Shown here piece after piece: positions 6,992-14,447 of a stretch of 64,000 nt of DNA (positions within the stretch are counted from its first letter, which is position 1; the number at the start of each line of letters is the position of its first letter). The translations under genes were made by a program, and so were the position numbers. Source of the DNA: Candidatus Planktophila sp. (lineage in GTDB: Bacteria; Actinomycetota; Actinomycetes; Nanopelagicales; Nanopelagicaceae); assembly GCA_030649935.1 (NCBI GenBank), contig JAUSFN010000022.1, positions 61,319 through 125,318 on the forward strand. The letters run 5' to 3'. The notes beneath the pieces were generated by a model. That model saw only the letters and a program-made list of their open reading frames with translations, was not told where the DNA came from and searched no databases.

Positions 6992-8393
6992 AAGTTGGGA
7001 CTAATACTCCAAGATCTAAAACTCGCTCTATCTGAGCAAGGGCGGTTACTAAATGAAGTTCATCATGTGATGGGGCAACCACACCTAAACCAACTGGTAA
7101 CCCTTCGCAGATTCCCATTGGTACGGTGCCTATCGGCGCGCCTGCAATTGCGGGTGCCATTGTGATCCATGAGTTTTCACCATAATCATCGCCTGTATCT
7201 AATGTACTTTTCCAAGCGGGTGAATACGTAGCACCAATTAACACATCGACTCCAACAAAGGCATCGGCGAGAGTTTTCTGCGCCCACGCCAAATTCCGCG
7301 CGCGTTTGGCTTGATAAGCGCTATTTCGGCCGCCGAGAGTTAACGCCTTTTCAAATAACTCTTGACCGAAGAATTTAAGCTCACTCTCTTTGTGAGCAAG
7401 GTTGTAAGCAACTACATCGGCCAGAGATTTTAACGTGGTATCTGCACGCACAGTTAGATATGCACCTAAATCTTCGTATAACTCGTGCAATAAAACTTCG
7501 TACTCATCATTGCCCACATCATCACTCGGTGTATCAATGTGTACCTCAATTAATGTCATACCCGCCCTTGATAACTGCGAAAGCGCAGATTCAAAGATTG
7601 CATCGGTCGCACTGTGACCCGTTAGCCAGGATCTCACGACGCCAACTCTCAGGTTCTGCAAATCATCGCTTGCCGCAACTAAACCAGTAGTCGCGCTCAG
7701 AATTTCTAATAAAAGTGCGGCATCTTTTACCGTGCGCGCCAACGGGCCGGGAGAATCTTGGCTAGAACTAATGGGAACAATGCCTTGGGTTGGTACACGC
7801 CCAACCGTTGGTTTTATTCCAACACAACCGTTGAGCGATGCTGGGCAGATAATCGAACCATCGGTTTCAGTTCCGACCGCTAATGAAACTAGACCTGCTG
7901 CGATTGCCGCACCAGAACCCGATGATGAACCACCTGCACTGTGCGAATGAATCCATGGATTTGCAGTTAAACCACCTACTGCCGACCAACCGCTCGTTGA
8001 AGAAGCGGAGCGAATATTTGCCCACTCAGAGAGATTTGTAGCGGCAATAATGTTGGCACCGGCGGCACGCAAGCGCTTAGTTACAAGCGAGTCGTGAACA
8101 ACCAGATGGTCTAGAAGCGCAGTCGATCCTGCCGTACCGGGAAGGCCTATCGCTTCGATATTGTCTTTAATTACAATCGGCAGACCGGCTAGTGGAGAAT
8201 TAGAATCGAAGGTACCTTCGTCGCTTTGATGTGCAATTGCGAGAATTGAGTTGAGCTCATAACCTGTCGTATCTATTACTTCGATTCGATCGAGAGCCTG
8301 TGCCGCCAGAGATTCCGCGGTTTCTACTCCCGCACGAAGATTCTGAATCGAATCTATCGCCGAAACGTAGTGTTTAAAAGAGTCGAAAGCCAA
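6981..8393 (-). CDS. amidase signature family hydrolase
   Basis: A 470-residue amidase. The Ser-cis-Ser-Lys machinery is visible: Lys76 in VIKDNIEA, the glycine-serine run GGSSSGSGAAIAAG at 154-167 holding the cis-Ser, and nucleophile Ser180 in GTETDGSI. It lacks a signal peptide, so it acts on a cytosolic amide. It is not GatA by context, having no GatB or GatC neighbours. The TTG at 8393 overlaps the end of the response-regulator gene by 20 nt, so the amidase ends a four-gene two-component operon, a coupling that hints at regulated nitrogen or amide use. No better start lies downstream before conserved sequence. Confidence 0.85.
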   Translation of the reverse strand: MAFDSFKHYVSAIDSIQNLRAGVETAESLAAQALDRIEVIDTTGYELNSILAIAHQSDEGTFDSNSPLAGLPIVIKDNIEAIGLPGTAGSTALLDHLVVHDSLVTKRLRAAGANIIAATNLSEWANIRSASSTSGWSAVGGLTANPWIHSHSAGGSSSGSGAAIAAGLVSLAVGTETDGSIICPASLNGCVGIKPTVGRVPTQGIVPISSSQDSPGPLARTVKDAALLLEILSATTGLVAASDDLQNLRVGVVRSWLTGHSATDAIFESALSQLSRAGMTLIEVHIDTPSDDVGNDEYEVLLHELYEDLGAYLTVRADTTLKSLADVVAYNLAHKESELKFFGQELFEKALTLGGRNSAYQAKRARNLAWAQKTLADAFVGVDVLIGATYSPAWKSTLDTGDDYGENSWITMAPAIAGAPIGTVPMGICEGLPVGLGVVAPSHDELHLVTALAQIERVLDLGVLVPTFKK

Positions 8394-9051
8394 CGGCGCG
8401 CACTGCGGAAAGGGTTCTCGGTCCTCCGGCTGAGATGATTTTTAAACGCAGTCGAGATGCATGCGTATCTAGCAAGTGATCACTGGTGAACTCTGCAGAG
8501 ATTCCAATCGCATTACAAATCTGCTCACGCGTGAAGACGCGGTTGGGTTCCTGCATCAATACATGTATGAAGTCAAACTCAGTGCGAGTAGTCGGAACTA
8601 ATACGTCATCGACCTTAAGTTCGCGGCTGAGAGTATTTAGAGTCAAATTATCAGCGGTCAAAATCGTTGCTGGTTCGGCACTTCCTGCGTTTTTTTTCCT
8701 AAGTTGATTTTGAATTCGCAACCCTAAGATTGTCTTTGAAACTGGTTTTTTTATATAATCATTTGCACCGGCAGACAGGCACATGGCCTCAGCTATTTCA
8801 TCTTCCTGCAGAGTCAACATAACAATGGGAACATCTGAGACCTTACGCATCCTTCGACAGATCTCAAGTCCGTCCGGCTGCCCAATCCCAATATCTAAAA
8901 TTATTAGATCGGGCTTCTCTTCCTCAAACCTCTTCATTGCCTCGTATCCATCTGCGGACTCGATTACTCGAAAATCCTCACTTTCAAGGCTCAAACGCAC
9001 GAAAGCTCGTATATCAGGATTATCATCAACAATAAGAATTAAATCTCTCAA
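8374..9051 (-). CDS. OmpR-family response regulator
   Basis: A 225-residue regulator. The receiver domain (1-115) has the acidic pair Asp9-Asp10, phospho-acceptor Asp53, Thr80 and Lys102 before Pro103. The C-terminal winged helix (about 130-225) has the OmpR pattern LTxTEFDFIHVLM, FTREQICNAI and the final AVRAVGFRLF. It would bind DNA after phosphorylation. The kinase gene ends one base upstream. The family is clear; target genes are not, although the amidase is co-transcribed. Confidence 0.92.
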   Translation of the reverse strand: MRDLILIVDDNPDIRAFVRLSLESEDFRVIESADGYEAMKRFEEEKPDLIILDIGIGQPDGLEICRRMRKVSDVPIVMLTLQEDEIAEAMCLSAGANDYIKKPVSKTILGLRIQNQLRKKNAGSAEPATILTADNLTLNTLSRELKVDDVLVPTTRTEFDFIHVLMQEPNRVFTREQICNAIGISAEFTSDHLLDTHASRLRLKIISAGGPRTLSAVRAVGFRLF

Positions 9052-9052
9052 T

Positions 9053-10780
9053 TTAAGCCTCCTTAAGATTTTCTAGCGCTGCCAATTTGCTCTTGAGAGC
9101 TCTCAATAGTTCTACTCTACGGGAGTCCACCTCACTTGTATCCACTCCATCCTGTGTTTTAAGCCAGCGTGAAAAGAGCGCAATCTCATCGCTGAGAGTT
9201 TCCAACTCATAAAAACCGAGTGCGCCAATCATTTCATGACAGGTTTCTTCTAAATCAGAATTCGCGCAGGTTTCTATCGCAGTTATGGCACGTTCAAGGA
9301 CTCCGTTTTTTCGCTCATTAATCATCTTTTGTAGCTCAGAAATATGAGCGGGCAGATCAAGAGTAAATGTCGAACCGATCCCTTCTGTAGATTCAACGCC
9401 TATAGAACCACCATGTAAATCAATGATTCGTGAGGTGATTGCCAAGCCCAAACCCGAACCTGGGATACCACTACTCTGAACGTTGCTAGCCCTATAAAAA
9501 CTTGTAAAAATCTCTGCAATTTGGGATTCAGGGATACCCATCCCCTGATCTGTGATGGAGATTCTAATAAATCTACGTGCGTTCTCGTCGAATTTTTCAC
9601 TAACTCTTATACGAACAGTCGTATTAGTTTCAGAGAATTTAAGGGCATTTGAGAGAATGTTAGATAGAGCTTGAGAGATTTGATTTTTATTCGCGTCAAT
9701 TACAGTCTCAATATTTTCTTCTACATCCACATCAAAAGCAATTCCCGAGGCCTCTTTTTGAGGAGCTAGAGCGAAAATACATTCGGCAATAATGGCTTGC
9801 ACATCGACCCTTGTTTTTACAAGTTCTGATGAAGTTGACTCCAAACTGGATAGAGAGAGAATCTCCTCGACAAGATTTAATAAGTCTGTTGAATTTCGTT
9901 CAATAACTGCCAAAATTTGCTCACTCTGAGTGTTTAAACTGGTATTAATACTCTCTCGTAGAATACCAACATATCCAATGATAGAAGTTAATGGCGTGCG
10001 AAGCTCGTGATTTATTGTAGAAATAAAATCACTCTTTCTTACGTCGAGTAATTTTAACTTCTCGACTAATATTTCTGCCTGGATTAAGTTATTATTTGCG
10101 GTATCGAGTAAAATTAGTTGAGCATCGATCGACTTTAAGATCGCCTTGTACTGCTTATTGAGGGTATAAATGAAGGTCGAAACAAAAATGAGTGATAAGG
10201 AAGTGGTTAGTATCAGTAAAAAGAGATTGATATTTGCCTTTTGACGACGATCTTTCGCGGACTTTTCTAGTAATTTATCAAGTTGAGCTCTATATTCGAC
10301 TGCAAAAACTCGACTAAAACTTAGCATCTCATCAACAAAGATTTTTGATTCGGTTTTAATAGCACGATAATCATTTCTAGATAGATACCCAGGCTTAGAG
10401 TTTAAAATAATTTCGTCAGCGATAAATAGATTTGCCAAATATTGATTAACGAAATACTGCCTTGCAACTTCGTGTTGAATTTCTACACCTGATAATTGTT
10501 TCTTCAAAATAGCGCGCGCAACAATTACATCAATTAGTGGAACTTCTCCCGCCCCCCATTGGACGAATTTAATTGTAAAAGCCAGTCCTTCTCGCTGAAG
10601 GAGGGCAAGAGATTGCGCCTTTTTTTGAATAGAGGAAAAAATTTTATTATCCTCTGATGCTCCATTTGAAATTTGGCTCGTCGAAAATGTCAATGCAACC
10701 ATGCTGAACCCTATGATGATGAGTAAAGCGATCTGGGCGGAGTTAATACCAAAGCGTTTAATTGGTGTGCCCAAACTCAT
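9053..10780 (-). CDS. membrane sensor histidine kinase with HPt-like C-terminal domain
   Basis: About 575 residues. Two membrane helices (near 15-34 and 185-207) enclose a helical extracytoplasmic sensor. A HisKA domain follows with His258 in STINHELRTPLT, then an ATPase domain with the N box (NILSNALKFSET), DQGMGIPES and GSGLGLAIT. The last 90 residues are helical and hold CHEMIGALGFYEL (His about 515), which resembles a degenerate HPt motif. With the receiver-only protein upstream and the OmpR regulator downstream this could be a His-Asp-His-Asp relay with its parts split over three genes. I prefer ATG 10780, 4 nt after the receiver stop; a TTG at 10804 would overlap by 20 nt. Confidence 0.88.
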   Translation of the reverse strand: MSLGTPIKRFGINSAQIALLIIIGFSMVALTFSTSQISNGASEDNKIFSSIQKKAQSLALLQREGLAFTIKFVQWGAGEVPLIDVIVARAILKKQLSGVEIQHEVARQYFVNQYLANLFIADEIILNSKPGYLSRNDYRAIKTESKIFVDEMLSFSRVFAVEYRAQLDKLLEKSAKDRRQKANINLFLLILTTSLSLIFVSTFIYTLNKQYKAILKSIDAQLILLDTANNNLIQAEILVEKLKLLDVRKSDFISTINHELRTPLTSIIGYVGILRESINTSLNTQSEQILAVIERNSTDLLNLVEEILSLSSLESTSSELVKTRVDVQAIIAECIFALAPQKEASGIAFDVDVEENIETVIDANKNQISQALSNILSNALKFSETNTTVRIRVSEKFDENARRFIRISITDQGMGIPESQIAEIFTSFYRASNVQSSGIPGSGLGLAITSRIIDLHGGSIGVESTEGIGSTFTLDLPAHISELQKMINERKNGVLERAITAIETCANSDLEETCHEMIGALGFYELETLSDEIALFSRWLKTQDGVDTSEVDSRRVELLRALKSKLAALENLKEA

Positions 10781-10784
10781 AGAG

Positions 10785-11177
10785 TTAAGAACTTTCGCTT
10801 TCAAAAATTGAATTGACTTTTTGGACCAGCTTTTCTGGTCTAAAGGGTTTTACAACATAGGATGTAGCGCCAAGGTCAATGGCCATATCAATATCCTCAA
10901 CCGATGACCTCGATGTCAACATCAAAATTGGTATCGAATTGATCTTTGAATCTCTATCATTGCGAATCTTTTCGAGGACCTCAAACCCATTTAAACCTGG
11001 CATCATCGCATCTAATAAGATTAAATCTGGCTTGGCTGTCCTAGTTTGGGCCAAACCATCGGCCCCATCAATACCCGTCAGTACAGTAAAACCCGCATTT
11101 TCTAAAATTAGCGTCAGGAGATGTCGAATATCCTCGTTGTCATCAATGACAAGAACACTCCTCTTACTCTCACGCAA
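10785..11177 (-). CDS. receiver-only response regulator (CheY/Spo0F-like)
   Basis: A 130-residue stand-alone receiver domain. Conserved residues are Asp12-Asp13 (VIDDNED), phospho-acceptor Asp56 (LILLDAMMPG), Thr88-Ser89 (MLTSRS) and Lys110 (VVKPFRP). There is no output domain, so it must act through another protein. It is the first gene of the kinase operon, which fits the middle step of a phosphorelay. The start is a TTG at 11177. It diverges from the signal peptidase gene. Confidence 0.9.
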   Translation of the reverse strand: MRESKRSVLVIDDNEDIRHLLTLILENAGFTVLTGIDGADGLAQTRTAKPDLILLDAMMPGLNGFEVLEKIRNDRDSKINSIPILMLTSRSSVEDIDMAIDLGATSYVVKPFRPEKLVQKVNSIFESESS

Positions 11178-11269
11178 TTGTGTTATTCCCCTATTCTGCG
11201 CCGATTATTACTCCTCAAAGTGTGCAAGCCACGAAAGGTGCCCGCGAGGCTAATGAGAGGTTACGGTCT

Positions 11270-11281
11270 TATCTTATCTCC
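11270..11281 (+). promoter_or_regulatory. leaderless-type -10 box for the signal peptidase gene
   Basis: TATCTT (11270-11275), then ATCTCC, then ATG at 11282. It selects this start over the longer frame beginning at GTG 11180. Confidence 0.5.
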
Positions 11282-11965
11282 ATGGCTCAGCTATCAACTC
11301 GTAAAAGCCTCCACTCTAAAAAGAGAGGTGGAGGCTTAAAACGCGTATTTGCGGCCCTCTTTATAGCCCTCATTGTGGCAACACCTACAGTCTTGCAGAG
11401 CTATTTCGGCTTTGGCATCTCCCCCGTTTTATCTGGGAGCATGAGCCCCTTTGCCCAGGCAGGGGATGCCTTTATCACCGTAGAGCGACCAGTCTCGCAG
11501 TTATCTGTTGGAGACATCGTCACTTTACATGTTGCAGATTCGGAGGCCTTCTATGCCCACCGAATTATCGAGATTAGGGAGCAAAGCGGCGGTATAAAGC
11601 GAATTGTCACTAAGGGTGATGCAAACCCAACCGCTGAGGAAGATCCATTTATGGCCTCACCTCAATCAGTGGTCCCTGTGACGATTTATAGTGTCAAATG
11701 GATTGGACACGTCCTGGTCTACCTCACATCGGTGCAGGGACGCCAAGCTGGGTTAGCGCTCATAGTAATCGCCAATGTTCTCATGCTTTTACTTTCATTA
11801 TTTAAAAAACCAACCACAGAGATTTCCTCTCGGGGCCAAGATATCTATAAAGGCCTTTACGAGGAGAGTTACGAAAATGCAGCAAATGAATACAAGAAGA
11901 GGGAGATCTATCGAGATCTCTATGAAGAAGCACACTGGGAACTACAAACTATCAGGGAGAAATAA
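11282..11965 (+). CDS. sipW: SipW-type signal peptidase I
   Basis: A 227-residue membrane-bound serine protease. A basic N-terminus leads into a transmembrane helix (about 22-42). The catalytic serine is Ser53 in LSGSMSPF, and the general base is His93 in FYAHRIIEI. A His in place of Lys marks the SipW/ER type of signal peptidase, followed by VTKGDAN. A second hydrophobic stretch (about 160-178) and a charged coiled tail rich in Tyr/Glu follow. SipW enzymes process TasA/CalY surface proteins, and just such a gene starts at the next base (11966). A perfect 10-bp hairpin lies in the first codons. Confidence 0.88.
   Translation: MAQLSTRKSLHSKKRGGGLKRVFAALFIALIVATPTVLQSYFGFGISPVLSGSMSPFAQAGDAFITVERPVSQLSVGDIVTLHVADSEAFYAHRIIEIREQSGGIKRIVTKGDANPTAEEDPFMASPQSVVPVTIYSVKWIGHVLVYLTSVQGRQAGLALIVIANVLMLLLSLFKKPTTEISSRGQDIYKGLYEESYENAANEYKKREIYRDLYEEAHWELQTIREK
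11305..11337. other. strong stem-loop inside the 5' coding end of sipW
   Basis: AAGCCTCCAC (11305-11314) pairs perfectly with GTGGAGGCTT (11328-11337) around a 13-nt loop. It sits at codons 8-19, within about 60 nt of the inferred transcription start, and could limit translation of a leaderless message. On the minus strand it is followed by TTTT, so it could alternatively stop antisense reading. Confidence 0.55.
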
Positions 11966-12631
11966 ATGAAACTAGGATATCTGTCCACACTTAAAACAGT
12001 TGGGACACTTACAACAAAAATAGCAATAGTCGCAGCAGCATCTATTGGAGGAGCATCACTTGTCTCTTCCTCAGTTTTTGCCGCACTTACTGCTAGTGCA
12101 ACTAATACAACTGCCACCGCAGTCTCATCCGGATACATGAGTCTTACACAGGCTCCGGGAGGTGCATCGGGAGGATTCACTACCGCCATAACAGCCATGG
12201 CACCGTTGGACTCCGTTGTTCGTTTAGTCACTTTAACAAATGCATCTACATTAAATGCAGCCTCGATGACTGTGGCAGTATCTGATGCAACTCCAACCGT
12301 TTTGACTACTAATGGCACAACGGGATTACAGACAACAATTCAGCAATGTAGCGTCGCTTACACTGCCGTTACTTATGCTTGTTCTGGCTCAGAAACAACG
12401 GTCCGTGCTGCATCCTCACTTCTTTCATTAGCTACACCACAGGCCTTGACATTAATTCCAGCATCTCTATTAGCGGGCGGCGTCACATACCTGAAAGTCA
12501 CTATATCTTTACCAGACTCTACTGATAACACACTCAATGGAGTGATTCCGGCAGGCATTCAAAATAAGAGCGCTGCCTTAACCTGGACAATTGCTGCAAC
12601 TCAACGAACAGCAACTACAACTAACTCCTAA
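11966..12631 (+). CDS. TasA/CalY-like secreted protein
   Basis: A 221-residue exported protein. The N-terminus has a long signal sequence with a hydrophobic core (about 20-35) ending near VFAA (37-40), then a Thr/Ala/Ser-rich beta body without LPXTG or membrane anchor. The order GYMSLTQ, VRLVTLTN and a late block LKVTISLPDSTDN…ALTWTIAATQ fits the TasA/camelysin (CalY) family of SipW-dependent surface fibre proteins. Two cysteines could form a disulfide. It begins at the base after the sipW stop, so enzyme and substrate are co-translated. The protein ends in TTNS, as does the next gene's product. Confidence 0.75.
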   Translation: MKLGYLSTLKTVGTLTTKIAIVAAASIGGASLVSSSVFAALTASATNTTATAVSSGYMSLTQAPGGASGGFTTAITAMAPLDSVVRLVTLTNASTLNAASMTVAVSDATPTVLTTNGTTGLQTTIQQCSVAYTAVTYACSGSETTVRAASSLLSLATPQALTLIPASLLAGGVTYLKVTISLPDSTDNTLNGVIPAGIQNKSAALTWTIAATQRTATTTNS

Positions 12632-12675
12632 TACGAGATAACACCAGTGTGGGGATTGAAGGGAGGGTAAATTTT

Positions 12676-13449
12676 ATGAAGAAGATAAAGCTTGCCCTCA
12701 TTGCAGCTGTAGTAGGCGCCATGTCCTTGGCGCCTACTCAGTTGCTTCCTGCAGCTGCAGCGATTTTAGGCAGCGCAGTATCTCCATCACAATCAGTTAG
12801 CACGGGCAATTACGGAGCCGTTGCAGGCGCTTCCTCTGCTGCAACTGCTACAAGTGCATTTGTGGTAGACACTATGGTCTCTTCCTGTTCCTTCAATCAA
12901 AGTACTGTGAACTCAAATACGCCTAACAATTCATCGACTATTTCTCTAGTTGCCGTAACAAACTTAGCAGTGGGAATGATTATTTCAACTACAACTGGAA
13001 TCGCTGCCGGTACGAAAGTAACGGCAATTAATACCGGAACGAGGGTCATAACAATTACTCCAAATACGACCGCTCAAATAGGTAAAAGTGTAGCTTTAAC
13101 TTTTTCGGGTTGCTATCAGAAATATTTCAATGTCAATAACATTAGATCTATCGCACTCTCTTCATTTCAAATTCAGCAGACAGTTAATACCACAGCTCCC
13201 GACAGTGTTACTCTGCAATCCTGTGCCGGTACGTGGACCGAGGCAACTGGCGCATGTACTGGCGCGATTACTAATATAGTTGTGACAAATAGCGGTACCA
13301 GCGCATTCACGACAGTTACAGGAGCCCTTGCGGCAACAACCGGTACGGTTCGCCTACGAGCCTTGTCTAACACCAGTGGCAGAACCTCAACCATTTCAAT
13401 TAACATAGCGCGGGTTAATTTGCGCGCGGCAATAACTACAAACTCTTAA
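12676..13449 (+). CDS. secreted Ser/Thr-rich protein of the sipW cluster
   Basis: A 257-residue exported protein with a classical signal peptide (KK, hydrophobic core, likely cut after PAAAA near 26-29) and a beta-rich body high in Thr, Ser, Ala and Val. There is an internal ITNI/TGTRVITITPN segment like the bacterial Ig-type loops, two pairs of cysteines, and the same C-terminal TTNS as the preceding TasA-like protein. ATG 12676 follows GGAGGG and is chosen over a start 9 codons upstream. It probably joins the same surface structure, but no named family is clear. It ends 4 nt inside the convergent korB gene. Confidence 0.65.
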   Translation: MKKIKLALIAAVVGAMSLAPTQLLPAAAAILGSAVSPSQSVSTGNYGAVAGASSAATATSAFVVDTMVSSCSFNQSTVNSNTPNNSSTISLVAVTNLAVGMIISTTTGIAAGTKVTAINTGTRVITITPNTTAQIGKSVALTFSGCYQKYFNVNNIRSIALSSFQIQQTVNTTAPDSVTLQSCAGTWTEATGACTGAITNIVVTNSGTSAFTTVTGALAATTGTVRLRALSNTSGRTSTISINIARVNLRAAITTNS

Positions 13450-14447
13450 TCAACGACCCAGGTATCTCCAGAATGAAGGAGTTTCTCCAAATCCCCGGCA
13501 CCTTGCGCCGCAATGACGCTAGCTAGCTGATCGTTGACCATCGACGAATAGCCAGGTCGAATAACATCTCGAAAAGTACCTATCGGAGTGTGCTCGAGAT
13601 CTGAGCCAGATAGACGAGAGAGCGCAAAGGCATATGAGGGATCTGGGTCGTGAGCATCATGAATAACGAGCTGAGGTTCATCCACTGCGTTCAACTCAAC
13701 TAACTTAAAAGATGCCCCGTCTCGAATCACACCAAAAGTTGAGGATTTGATGGGTTGACCATGGACCATCTGTAGCAGAGATCCCTCTTTGGTTTCATTG
13801 TCTTTGACTTGATCAAATGCACCATCGTTAAAGATTGGACAGTTTTGATAGATCTCGATTAAGGCCGAGCCTTTATGGGCGGCGGCCTGTCGCAGGGTCT
13901 CCGTTAAGTGTTTGCGATCACTATCGATAGTGCGTGCAACGAAAGTCGCTTCAGCGCCGATAGCAAGTGAGACTGGATTAAATGGAGTATCAAGTGAGCC
14001 ATACGGCGTGGACTTTGTAATCTTTCCCTGCTCACTGGCTGGAGAGTATTGACCCTTAGTTAAACCGTAGATTCGGTTATTAAATAGCAAAATCTTTAAC
14101 TCTACATTACGGCGAAGTGCGTGAATTAAGTGATTGCCACCAATTGATAGAGCGTCACCGTCCCCGGTTATTACAAAGACGGTCAAATCTGGCCGGCTGA
14201 TCGCCAACCCCGATGCAATTGCTGGAGCACGTCCATGGATTGAGTGCATCCCAAAAGTATTGAGATAATAAGGAAAGCGCGAAGAGCAACCAATTCCTGA
14301 AATAAAGACGATGTTTTCGCGCGGAATTCCGAGCTCAGGCAAAAATGCCTGCATTGTGGAAAGTACCGAGTAATCACCACATCCAGGACACCATCGAACC
14401 TCTTGATCTGACGTGAAATCTTTCTTTGTAAGTGCGACATCAGTCAT
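13446..14447 (-). CDS. korB: 2-oxoacid:ferredoxin oxidoreductase, beta subunit
   Basis: A 333-residue thiamine-diphosphate subunit. The N-terminal WCPGCGD gives part of the FeS-ligand set, SGIGCSSRFP follows, and GDGDALSIGGNH is the TPP/Mg motif, with NNRIYGLTKGQ downstream. This matches the actinobacterial KorB family, which with KorA oxidises 2-oxoglutarate to succinyl-CoA and reduces ferredoxin, often replacing 2-oxoglutarate dehydrogenase. It overlaps korA by 8 nt. Reduced ferredoxin made here could feed the corrinoid activation or MetF steps encoded nearby; that link is inference. Confidence 0.9.
   Translation of the reverse strand: MTDVALTKKDFTSDQEVRWCPGCGDYSVLSTMQAFLPELGIPRENIVFISGIGCSSRFPYYLNTFGMHSIHGRAPAIASGLAISRPDLTVFVITGDGDALSIGGNHLIHALRRNVELKILLFNNRIYGLTKGQYSPASEQGKITKSTPYGSLDTPFNPVSLAIGAEATFVARTIDSDRKHLTETLRQAAAHKGSALIEIYQNCPIFNDGAFDQVKDNETKEGSLLQMVHGQPIKSSTFGVIRDGASFKLVELNAVDEPQLVIHDAHDPDPSYAFALSRLSGSDLEHTPIGTFRDVIRPGYSSMVNDQLASVIAAQGAGDLEKLLHSGDTWVVD

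Noticed and set aside
11920..12318. 132-codon minus-strand frame opposite the TasA-like gene
   Set aside because: The plus-strand frame has a signal peptide, perfect coupling to sipW and family features; the minus frame is an antisense shadow of Ala/Val-rich sequence.
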